Source: an uncultured Clostridiaceae bacterium
GTDB lineage: Bacteria > Bacillota > Clostridia > Lachnospirales > Lachnospiraceae
DNA length: 7,441 nt
Assembly (NCBI GenBank): GCA_949841235.1
Contig: CATKZA010000077.1
Coordinates: 1 to 7,441, forward strand
Direction: 5' to 3'
Numbering within the stretch: position 1 is the first letter of the stretch; each line of letters begins with the position of its first letter. The notes under the pieces are model-generated. The model saw nothing but the letters and a program-made list of their open reading frames with translations, had not been told where the DNA came from and did no database searches. The position numbers and the translations under genes are program-made. Below are positions 1 to 5,917 of this stretch, one piece after another.

Positions 1-1734
1 ATCACCCTGAAAAAGAAGGGCAAGACAGCAGCGACAGTAAAGGGCAAGAAAAAGGGAAAAGCGAAAGTGCAGGCAAAGGTCGGAAAGAAAAAACTGACCT
101 GTACCGTGACGGTAAAAGAGGTCAAGAATAAAAACACGCCAAAGCCCACAAAGAAACCTGCCCCTACCGCAAGTTCAATGCCAGCGGCGACAGCGACACC
201 GCCGGCAGCGACGCAACTGCCGCCAATACAGACAGAGCCGCCCGCAGAAACCGAGACGCCCGCCCCTACACCTGCCGGCTCCCATGATGAGGATGTGGCG
301 GCATTAAAAGCCTTGATTGCGGAACAGCGCGAGCGGGGAGCAACCGTAAGCGAAAATATCATGTCTAGCGAATATGACTGGGACAACGACAGACTGATAG
401 GATTATATTGGGACGATAAAGGATTGACAGGCCACTTGGATGTTTCAGGCCTGGGCGCCCTAAATGAACTCTGGTGTTTTAACATCGGCGAGGGAAGCAA
501 CAGATTAACCAGCATAGATGTGAGCAAAAACACGGTTCTGGAGAGATTACACTGCTCCCGCAACCAGATAACCAGCATAGATGTGAGTAAAAATACAATC
601 CTGAAAGAATTACTCTGCGGCAACAACCCGCTAGGTAGTCTGGATGTCAGCAAGAACCCGGAACTCACATTACTGGAGTGCATAGAAAATCAGCTGACCA
701 GTTTGGACGTGAGCAAGAATACAGCCTTGACATCCCTAAACTGTAGAACCAACTCACTCACCAGTTTGGATGTTAGCATGTGTACAAAACTGAAGGACAT
801 GTACTGTTCCGAAAACAAGCTGACCTATCCAAATCTGAAGCTGAATGATACCCTGCTGACATTAAACTGTAGCGAAAATCCGCTGAGCAGCTTGGATTTG
901 AGCAAGAATGCATCCCTCAAAGAATTATACATTAGGGAAATCCCGCTAACCAGTCTGGATGTCAGCAAATGCACGAATCTGGAGACCCTTCACTGCACCG
1001 AGAACCCAAACCTAAGCAGTCTGGATTTGAGCAAGAATTTGGCTCTGAAGGACTTGGGGGTTTCTTCCTTAGAGCAGCTGACCAATCTGGATATTAGCAA
1101 CAATACTGCCTTAACATCCGCATCTTTTTTCAAATTGCCGCTGACCGGTCTGGATCTGAGCAAGAACGTAAATTTAACGGAATTGGACATAACCAAATGC
1201 TCGTTTTCCAGCCTGGATGTGACCAATAACACAGCCCTGACCGAATTAATTTGTTATGGCAACCGGTTATCCAGTCTGGATTTGAGCAAGAATGTAAATC
1301 TGACGACCCTCGACTGCTTTGATAACCAGCTCACCAGTCTGGACCTGAGCAACAATGTGGCCTTGACAACACTCAACTGCTACCACAACCAGCTCACTGG
1401 CCTGGATCTCAGCAAGAACGTAAATTTGACGAATTTAGACTGTAGCAACAACCAGTTATCCAGCCTGGACTTGAGCAAAAACGCGGCTCTGACCGGTTTG
1501 ATTTGTTCCACCAACCAGTTGTCCAGCCTGAATCTTGCCAACAATACGGCTTTAGTTTATTTAACTTGTTACGAAAACCAGTTATCCAGCCTAGATTTGA
1601 GCAATAATGTGGCTCTGACATCCATTGACTGTTCCAGCAACCGGATAACCAGCCTAGACCTTACGAAAAACGTGGCTCTAACCCGTCTAAACTGTGATAG
1701 TTCCGTTACCGTGACAGGTTACAACAGACCATAA
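1..1734 (+). CDS. Surface LRR protein with Big_2-like and Pro-rich segments (5' end outside window)
   Basis: The frame is open from base 1 to a TAA at 1732-1734, so the real start lies upstream; the GTG at 67 is internal. The first ~39 residues are Lys/Gly/Val-rich and resemble the C-terminal strand region of a bacterial Ig-like (Big_2) domain. A Pro/Thr/Ala-rich linker follows (about 135-280). Next comes an LRR cap-like segment (about 283-426) and about 20 leucine-rich repeats of mostly 21 residues (427-1695), with pattern LxxLDLSKNxxLxxLxCxxNQ. The protein ends 12 residues after the last repeat, with no LPXTG motif, membrane helix or obvious wall-binding module, so any anchor or signal peptide must be N-terminal. 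From family knowledge such proteins are secreted or surface-exposed and bind proteins or glycans; the ligand cannot be told from sequence. A hairpin with a short T-run lies about 65 bp downstream. Confidence 0.9.
   Translation: MTLKKKGKTAATVKGKKKGKAKVQAKVGKKKLTCTVTVKEVKNKNTPKPTKKPAPTASSMPAATATPPAATQLPPIQTEPPAETETPAPTPAGSHDEDVAALKALIAEQRERGATVSENIMSSEYDWDNDRLIGLYWDDKGLTGHLDVSGLGALNELWCFNIGEGSNRLTSIDVSKNTVLERLHCSRNQITSIDVSKNTILKELLCGNNPLGSLDVSKNPELTLLECIENQLTSLDVSKNTALTSLNCRTNSLTSLDVSMCTKLKDMYCSENKLTYPNLKLNDTLLTLNCSENPLSSLDLSKNASLKELYIREIPLTSLDVSKCTNLETLHCTENPNLSSLDLSKNLALKDLGVSSLEQLTNLDISNNTALTSASFFKLPLTGLDLSKNVNLTELDITKCSFSSLDVTNNTALTELICYGNRLSSLDLSKNVNLTTLDCFDNQLTSLDLSNNVALTTLNCYHNQLTGLDLSKNVNLTNLDCSNNQLSSLDLSKNAALTGLICSTNQLSSLNLANNTALVYLTCYENQLSSLDLSNNVALTSIDCSSNRITSLDLTKNVALTRLNCDSSVTVTGYNRP
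427..1695 (+). repeat. About 20 tandem LRR-coding units, mostly 63 bp
   Basis: Each unit encodes one leucine-rich repeat of 21 (occasionally 22) residues. The last nine units start exactly 63 bp apart (1144, 1207, 1270, 1333, 1396, 1459, 1522, 1585, 1648). Most carry a Cys three residues before a conserved Asn (LxCxxN); several central units (886-1206) have lost that Cys. The DNA copies have diverged, so this is an old coding repeat with signs of later internal duplication in the 3' half. Confidence 0.9.
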
Positions 1735-1799
1735 CGACCCAAATTTTTTTCAGGTGCGAAAGGTCACGCATCTATCTCGGGACAAGATCAACCATAATG

Positions 1800-1836
1800 A
1801 ATCAGCACCGCCCATCTAACGGGTAGTGCTGATTTT
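1800..1836 (+). terminator. Terminator-like hairpin after the LRR gene
   Basis: AATCAGCAC (1800-1808) pairs with GTGCTGATT (1826-1834). The stem continues inward through a C/A mismatch and a G-T pair into CCC/GGG, with a 7-nt loop. Only a TTTT run (1833-1836) follows, partly inside the stem, so termination may be modest. The rest of the 210-bp gap to nfo shows no gene, and I see no convincing promoter for nfo in it. Confidence 0.6.
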
Positions 1837-1944
1837 GGGTTATATCCCGGACAGCCTATATCGCCATCTGCTGTGTTAGCTTTAATCGCCGGTGCTGTGT
1901 GCCAGTACTCTAAAAAACGCAAAATTACAGAAAAGAGGTAGCAT

Positions 1945-2781
1945 ATGATCTATATTGGAAATCACCTGTCCGTCTCCAAGGGATTCCTTGCCATGGGCAG
2001 GCAGGCAACGAAATTAGGCGGAAACACCTTTGCCTTCTTCACCAGAAATCCCAGAGGAGGAAAGGCAAAGGCAATCGATCCGAAAGACTTGGACGGACTT
2101 CATCAATATTTATCGGAACATGATTTCGGAACGCTGGTGGCTCATGCGCCCTATACCATGAATCTCTGTGCCGCCAAGGAGGAGGTGCGTTCCTTCTCCC
2201 TGGATATTCTGGCTGACGATTTGGAGAGGATGCAGCAGATCCATCACTGCTACTACAACTTCCATCCCGGCTCCCATGTGGGGCAGGGATCGGAGAAAGG
2301 AATCGCCCTGATCGCTGATGCCCTGAACCGCACCTTGAAGCCGGAACATCACACCACCATACTGCTGGAGACTATGGCCGGCAAAGGCAGCGAGGTGGGG
2401 CGAACCTTTGAGGAACTGAAATCCATCATCGACCAAGTCACCCTCTCTGATCAGCTGGGGGTATGCTTTGACACCTGTCACGTATGGGATGGAGGATATG
2501 ACATCGTGGATCATTTGGATCAGGTTCTGGAAGAATTTGACCGGATCATCGGCCTTGACAGGCTGCTGGCCGTCCATCTCAATGACAGCATGAATCCCCT
2601 AGGCTCCCACAAGGACCGCCACCAGAAGATTGGAGAAGGATGCATCGGAGCGGATGCCCTGATGCGAGTGGTGAACCATCCCGCACTCCAGGGAAAGCCC
2701 TTTATCTTGGAAACGCCAAACGATGATGCGGGCTATGCCAGAGAGATTGCCCAAGTCCGCACATGGATGGAACAGGGCTGA
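1945..2781 (+). CDS. nfo: Endonuclease IV (AP endonuclease, DNA repair)
   Basis: Cytosolic base-excision repair enzyme that cleaves 5' of abasic sites and trims damaged 3' ends using a trinuclear Zn centre in a TIM barrel. The 278 residues compare with 285 in E. coli Nfo. All nine metal-ligand positions of the family appear present: H67 (VAHAPY), H107 (NFHPGSH), E142 (LLET), D176 and H179 (CFDTCH), H211 (VHLND), D224 and H226 (HKDRH) and E256 (LETP). The family signatures around NFHPGSH, CFDTCHVWDGGYD and KIGEGCIG are intact. The ATG start has an AGAGG ribosome binding site (1934-1938) 6 bp upstream, and the protein begins MIYIGNHLSVSKG as family members do. It stands alone on the plus strand, and its stop lies 4 bp from the stop of the convergent reductase gene. 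Confidence 0.97.
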   Translation: MIYIGNHLSVSKGFLAMGRQATKLGGNTFAFFTRNPRGGKAKAIDPKDLDGLHQYLSEHDFGTLVAHAPYTMNLCAAKEEVRSFSLDILADDLERMQQIHHCYYNFHPGSHVGQGSEKGIALIADALNRTLKPEHHTTILLETMAGKGSEVGRTFEELKSIIDQVTLSDQLGVCFDTCHVWDGGYDIVDHLDQVLEEFDRIIGLDRLLAVHLNDSMNPLGSHKDRHQKIGEGCIGADALMRVVNHPALQGKPFILETPNDDAGYAREIAQVRTWMEQG

Positions 2782-2785
2782 CGGC

Positions 2786-3961
2786 TTATATCTTCATCCG
2801 CTTTGCCATAAAGCGAGCCGCCTTATAAAGCGGCGTCTCCAAAGCCTTGCTGGCATTCTTAAGTTCTTCTCGGATGGGAATGTGCTGGGGGCAATGGGTC
2901 TCGCATTTGCCGCATGCAATGCAATTTGATGCGGCAGAGGAGGTTCCCCGAAGGGCAGTGCACATTACATATTCAATCAGTGCGGATCTCTTCCCCTCGG
3001 AATACCTTCTATTGTAGGCGGAAAATGTGCCGGGAATGTCCACATTCTGGGGACATGGCATGCAGTACCTGCACCCGGTGCATCCCACCTTCATCTTGGC
3101 ATTAATGGCTCCCACCACCCTCTTTAACATGGCCTCGTCGGAGGCATCCAGCTCACCCACATGTACGGAAGAGGCAGTTTCCATATTGTCCTCCACCATA
3201 GCCATATCATTCATGCCGGAAAGCACGCAGGTCACCTCCGGCTGATTCCAGAGCCAGCGAAGCGCCCACTGCACGGGAGTATGCTGCACGGAATGCCCTC
3301 GGAAAATCTCCTTCGCCTCCTCCGGCAGGAGATTCACCAGCTTGCCGCCCCGAAGCGGCTCCATAATAATCACCGGAATCCCTTTCCCATGGGCATACTG
3401 CAACCCCTTTCTCCCCGCCTGGGAATGCTCGTCCATATAATTGTACTGTATCTGGCAGAAATCCCAGTCGTAAGCATCGATCAGCTGGCAGAACATCTCC
3501 GCATTCCCGTGATAAGAAAATCCCACCTGTCCGATGGCACCGTTTAACTTCTTCTCCTCCAGCCAGTCCTGGATGCCCAGGCTCACCAATTTTTCCCAAC
3601 TCTTAATATCAGAAAGCATATGCATCAGATAATAATCCACCCGATCCGTTTGAAGGCGGCTCAGCTGCTCGGAAAAATACTTATCCATGCTCTCCCTCTT
3701 CTTAATCAGATACTGGGGAAGCTTGGTGGCTATCTTTACCTGATCTCTCAAATCATGCTTCGCCAAGATCTGCCCCAGCGCCTTTTCACTGCCGGGATAG
3801 ACATAGGCGGTATCAAAATAATTGACGCCCCCGCCAATGGCGGCAAGGATTTCCCGCTCCGCCTTCTCTACGTCAATCCTTCCTGCCTTTTGAGAAAACC
3901 TCATGCAACCATATCCTAAAATAGATATTTCATTTCCATATTTGTCTTTCCGATAATTCAT
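2786..3961 (-). CDS. Aldo/keto reductase with C-terminal two-[4Fe-4S] ferredoxin domain
   Basis: 391 residues from the chosen start. Residues 1-280 form an aldo/keto reductase barrel with the expected tetrad: D50 and Y55 (FDTAYVYPGSE), K80 (IATKLP) and H114 (YLMHM). The C-terminal part has two cysteine clusters, CxxCxxCxxxCP at 294-303 and CxxCxxCxxxCP at 347-357, typical of a 2x[4Fe-4S] ferredoxin module found in many anaerobe reductases. It is probably a cytosolic oxidoreductase coupling NAD(P)H or ferredoxin to a carbonyl substrate; the substrate is unknown. Start choice: the frame opens at 4015, but that ATG lies upstream of the likely -10 box (3999-4004). The ATG at 3961 has GAGG (3968-3971) 6 nt upstream and gives the usual N-terminus MNYRKDKYGNEISILGYGCMRF-like spacing; ATG 3973 is a weaker alternative with GGAG too close. 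Confidence 0.93.
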   Translation of the reverse strand: MNYRKDKYGNEISILGYGCMRFSQKAGRIDVEKAEREILAAIGGGVNYFDTAYVYPGSEKALGQILAKHDLRDQVKIATKLPQYLIKKRESMDKYFSEQLSRLQTDRVDYYLMHMLSDIKSWEKLVSLGIQDWLEEKKLNGAIGQVGFSYHGNAEMFCQLIDAYDWDFCQIQYNYMDEHSQAGRKGLQYAHGKGIPVIIMEPLRGGKLVNLLPEEAKEIFRGHSVQHTPVQWALRWLWNQPEVTCVLSGMNDMAMVEDNMETASSVHVGELDASDEAMLKRVVGAINAKMKVGCTGCRYCMPCPQNVDIPGTFSAYNRRYSEGKRSALIEYVMCTALRGTSSAASNCIACGKCETHCPQHIPIREELKNASKALETPLYKAARFMAKRMKI

Positions 3962-3998
3962 AAATTTCCTCATTTCTCCGTTGTTTTTGTGCGGCATA

Positions 3999-4029
3999 AT
4001 TATAGTGAACAACAAAATGATTTGTACAA
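3999..4029 (-). promoter_or_regulatory. Likely promoter of the aldo/keto reductase
   Basis: On the minus strand a perfect TATAAT (4004-3999) lies about 38 nt upstream of the ATG at 3961. The best -35 candidate is TTGTAC (4029-4024) at a long 19-nt spacing, so the -35 is weak and the promoter may depend on, or be blocked by, a regulator. Predicted transcription start is near 3992, giving a leader of about 30 nt. Confidence 0.5.
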
Positions 4030-4054
4030 AATGATTTGTGACAACTTATTTTGT
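4012..4054. promoter_or_regulatory. Three operator-like palindromes upstream of the reductase
   Basis: ACAAAATGATTTGT occurs twice in perfect tandem (4012-4025 and 4026-4039). A third copy, matching 10 of 14 bases, lies at 4041-4054 (ACAACTTATTTTGT). The two perfect copies are ACAAA-N4-TTTGT palindromes, and the third sits in a GACAA-N6-TTGTC palindrome (4040-4055). The cluster overlaps the presumed -35 region and spacer of the reductase promoter, where a repressor would act. No regulator gene is in the window; the identity of the binding protein is unknown. Confidence 0.5.
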
Positions 4055-4061
4055 CGTTTAC

Positions 4062-4212
4062 TATTACTCCGGCTATTAAATATAGTAAGAATTTTGCGCT
4101 GGACAAATGCCGGGGCGATTGATCTGTCTCGAGTGCTACAGTGATTGAGACCAACGTAGCAGAAAAGCATTTGGGCAAGCAAAAATCACGATATTTAATA
4201 GCTGGAGTAATA
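4062..4212. mobile_element. MITE-like inverted-repeat element, 151 bp
   Basis: The 22-bp arms (4062-4083 and 4191-4212) are inverted copies with one mismatch, beginning TATTACTCC and ending ATTAAATAT. Further pairing continues inward: AATTTTGC (4090-4097) with GCAAAAAT (4179-4186), and CAAATGC (4104-4110) with GCATTTG (4167-4173). The outer two bases at each end are TA, compatible with a TA target duplication as in IS630/Tc1-mariner-type elements. The inside encodes no plausible transposase. Its minus-strand translation resembles short 'hypothetical' ORFs I recall recurring in Lachnospiraceae genomes (RSIAPAF, RKILTIFNS), consistent with a dispersed repeat; that recollection is unverified. 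Confidence 0.6.
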
Positions 4213-4430
4213 TAATCATTATAATTGTTTATCCAGCAAAATTTGTCATAATGTGGATAAGAAATTGCTACTTATCTAACGATTATACTACTTCTCCATT
4301 TCATATTACAAGGCAAAAAATATTTCCTCATACGCTTGGCATGAATCATTCGTTACTGTCCACAACTAATTTTACAGATAGGCAGACTATTTGTGCTCAC
4401 ACATAAGAGAATGACTATTTGATAAAATGC
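4213..4430. other. AT-rich non-coding stretch with DnaA-box-like sites
   Basis: No coding region is credible here. There is a perfect match to the DnaA box in reverse orientation (TGTGGATAA, 4252-4260). Two 7-of-9 matches lie at 4229-4237 (TTATCCAGC) and 4356-4364 (CTGTCCACA). A GATAAG/CTTATC inverted repeat spans 4256-4276. A minus-strand promoter candidate is listed separately. Confidence 0.4.
4282..4311 (-). promoter_or_regulatory. Candidate minus-strand promoter upstream of the MITE-like element
   Basis: TTGTAA (4311-4306) and a perfect TATAAT (4287-4282) are separated by 18 nt on the minus strand. Transcription would start near 4275 and run through the inverted-repeat element towards the reductase, giving a leader of about 315 nt. 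AT-rich DNA yields such matches by chance, so confidence is low. Confidence 0.3.
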
Positions 4431-4454
4431 AAAAAAGGAACGCCAGCGCGTTCC
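4431..4454 (-). terminator. Second minus-strand intrinsic terminator
   Basis: GGAACGC (4437-4443) pairs with GCGTTCC (4448-4454) around a CAGC loop. On the minus strand the hairpin is followed directly by six T (4436-4431). It lies about 80 nt beyond the terminator of the coiled-coil gene, so it is either a backup terminator or the end of a separate small transcript. Confidence 0.8.
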
Positions 4455-4535
4455 CTTGCAAGAATGCAACAGCATAAATGCTGTAAGGCATTCTTGGTCG
4501 GTGCAGCGTTACGTTATGAGCAATTTCCTATACAG
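4431..4535 (-). ncRNA. Possible small structured RNA (speculative)
   Basis: Between two minus-strand terminators lies about 100 nt containing a strong stem-loop. CAAGAATGC (4459-4467) pairs with GCATTCTTG (4488-4496), and inside it ACAGCA (4469-4474) pairs with TGCTGT (4479-4484) around TAAA. Hairpin plus adjacent terminator is the usual architecture of a small RNA. No convincing promoter was found between 4497 and 4535, so it could equally be a read-through tail of the upstream mRNA. I do not recognise the family. Confidence 0.25.
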
Positions 4536-4570
4536 AAAAAAAGGGAATGGACTTATCTATCCATTCCCTT
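4536..4570 (-). terminator. Intrinsic terminator of the coiled-coil gene
   Basis: On the minus strand AAGGGAATGGA (4570-4560) pairs with TCCATTCCCTT (4551-4541) around an 8-nt loop, followed by a run of seven T (4542-4536). It begins 45 nt after the stop codon at 4615, so the coiled-coil gene is the last gene of its transcript. Confidence 0.9.
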
Positions 4571-4614
4571 AAAATAACTCGCAAATGCTCTCAATCCATA
4601 TGGCAAAATGCTAC

Positions 4615-5763
4615 TTACTCTCCCCCCGAGGGTGCCGCTACAGGCTCCCCGCCGGAAGGTGCGGAAGCGGCGGCCTCTGCGCTAGCCTCTGCATTCATGG
4701 CAGTCTCTGCCATATTCAGGCTTTCCATATTCGCTACCGTTGACATGATCTCTTCCCCATTGATTCCCTGATCTGAGGAGAACGGATTGCTGTACTCTGC
4801 TCCATCCGTCTCACTCTGCAACAGCTGGATCTTGCGGCGGATATACTGCATATCTGCCATCATCAGCTCCATTTCCTCCGTGCGCCTGTTCCTATTCTTT
4901 TCCTGATTCTCCTGTGTCTTAAGCTGGGTCTTCAATCTCTCCAGCTCCTTTTTCGCCTTATATTTCCGCTTGGGGCGGCGCACCTGTGCCACCTGTTGCT
5001 TCTTATGGCTCTCCTTGGATTTATTCCGGCTCTTCATCTGAACTTCGAACTTAATATTGGTATATTTTTTTCTGGCAGTACGCACCATCCTCTGGGCATG
5101 GGCCAATGCCAGCTCGATATCTTTCTTATTGTATTGGCCGGAAGCAGACATGCGCTTCACCATGCTCAAGTTGGAGGAAGCGGTGCTCAATGCCGCCGAA
5201 GCCTGGGTAGAGCTTTTTGCCCGGCTAATGGCCGTGGATACCCGGTTATAGCTATAATTTACCCGTTTCTTCGCCTTATCCTTCTCCTTCTTCCTCATTT
5301 TCTCCCGCTGTTCCTTGAATCTGTCCAGCATAATTTTCAGGGAATCCAGCTGACGCTGCAATTCATCAACCTCGCCAAATCCCTTCTTCTTTTCCTCTTT
5401 CTCTTCCTTTTTCTCAGCCTCTTCCTTCTTCTGCTCCTCCTGCTTCTTCATTTCCAGCCAATATGCCTGCTCCTTTGCGATAGCCTCCCTGTACTGGGCA
5501 GAAACATTGCTCTTCTGCTGGCTGATGGTATACTGGGCATTCGTCCCCTGGCTCGCACCTTGCATTTCCATCTGATGGGGATTATCCGCCCCGCCAGGGG
5601 CATTTGCCCGAGATGCCCTATAGGCCGAAGCCGGGCTGTGAGCCTGGGATGTCCTTCTCGTTTCTGCATTCCTACTTCCCGCCGTAGATTTCTGCTTCGC
5701 AGGTTTTCCTGCTGGGGAAGTAGTGTTGGCTTCCGCAACTTCCCTCGTCATTTCACCTATCAT
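4615..5763 (-). CDS. Uncharacterised charged coiled-coil protein, possibly sigma-28 regulon
   Basis: 382 residues with no signal peptide or membrane segment, so cytosolic. Residues 1-95 are Ala/Ser/Gln-rich and probably disordered. Residues 96-168 are a Lys/Glu coiled coil. Residues 169-235 form a more conserved-looking helical core (VNYSYNRVSTAISRAKSS, then GQYNKKDIELALAHAQRM). Residues 240-275 are very basic, 268-318 a second coiled coil, and 319-382 an acidic Ala/Ser-rich tail ending in two APSGGE copies. The ATG at 5763 has GGAGG (5775-5771) 7 nt upstream, a strong site supporting this start. I recall unnamed Lachnospiraceae proteins with a similar core but no assigned function. It is monocistronic: the metG terminator lies upstream and its own terminator downstream. 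The sigma-D-type promoter upstream hints at a motility link (inference). Confidence 0.9.
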   Translation of the reverse strand: MIGEMTREVAEANTTSPAGKPAKQKSTAGSRNAETRRTSQAHSPASAYRASRANAPGGADNPHQMEMQGASQGTNAQYTISQQKSNVSAQYREAIAKEQAYWLEMKKQEEQKKEEAEKKEEKEEKKKGFGEVDELQRQLDSLKIMLDRFKEQREKMRKKEKDKAKKRVNYSYNRVSTAISRAKSSTQASAALSTASSNLSMVKRMSASGQYNKKDIELALAHAQRMVRTARKKYTNIKFEVQMKSRNKSKESHKKQQVAQVRRPKRKYKAKKELERLKTQLKTQENQEKNRNRRTEEMELMMADMQYIRRKIQLLQSETDGAEYSNPFSSDQGINGEEIMSTVANMESLNMAETAMNAEASAEAAASAPSGGEPVAAPSGGE

Positions 5764-5861
5764 ACAAACACCTCCTTGTATTTGATGCCATGTGAATGCA
5801 ATTCCCTTTGCACTCGCTTAACTTATATGGTTACTGCTAAAAACACTTTCTCGTATCACTT

Positions 5862-5889
5862 ATATCGGCAAAAAAAGAGAGAGTGTTTA
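5862..5889 (-). promoter_or_regulatory. Sigma-D/sigma-28-type promoter for the coiled-coil gene
   Basis: On the minus strand TAAA (5889-5886) and GCCGATAT (5869-5862) are separated by 16 nt. This matches every specified base of the Bacillus sigma-D consensus (TAAA, 14-16 nt, GCCGATAT). It points at the coiled-coil gene, with predicted start near 5856 and a leader of about 90 nt. The -35 lies in the loop of the metG terminator and the U-run forms the spacer. I saw no comparably good sigma-A promoter in the 5764-5861 leader. Confidence 0.65.
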
Positions 5890-5899
5890 CCACTCTCTC
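5870..5899 (-). terminator. Intrinsic terminator of metG
   Basis: GAGAGAGTG pairs with CACTCTCTC (5877-5885 with 5891-5899) as a perfect 9-bp stem with a 5-nt loop. On the minus strand seven T follow (5876-5870). It starts 18 nt after the metG stop at 5918, separating metG from the coiled-coil gene. Confidence 0.92.
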
Positions 5900-5917
5900 C
5901 ATATTTCATAGGATTTA

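Noticed and set aside
427..1695. Regular 63-bp direct repeats as a possible CRISPR or satellite array
   Set aside because: The period is an exact multiple of three and codes for leucine-rich repeats without interruption; there are no unique spacers between conserved repeats.
2110..2577. 155-residue minus-strand frame opposite nfo
   Set aside because: nfo on the other strand has all catalytic residues; this frame is a shadow without recognisable domains.
2799..2834. Two small hairpins downstream of nfo as its terminator
   Set aside because: The stems are only 5-6 bp, lie in the reductase coding sequence and lack a following T-run.
3207..3599. 130-residue minus-strand frame inside the reductase gene
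   Set aside because: It overlaps the reductase in another frame and has Gly/Arg-rich composition typical of a shadow.
4000..4182. Short minus-strand frames over the inverted-repeat element
   Set aside because: They lie inside the MITE-like element and its flank, lack ribosome sites and are explained by a dispersed repeat rather than a gene.
4213..4430. Replication origin
   Set aside because: Only one perfect DnaA box, no 13-mer-type unwinding repeats recognised and no dnaA, dnaN or gidA neighbour.
4437..4496. Plus-strand terminator at the same hairpins
   Set aside because: On the plus strand no T-run follows either hairpin; the T-run exists only on the minus strand.
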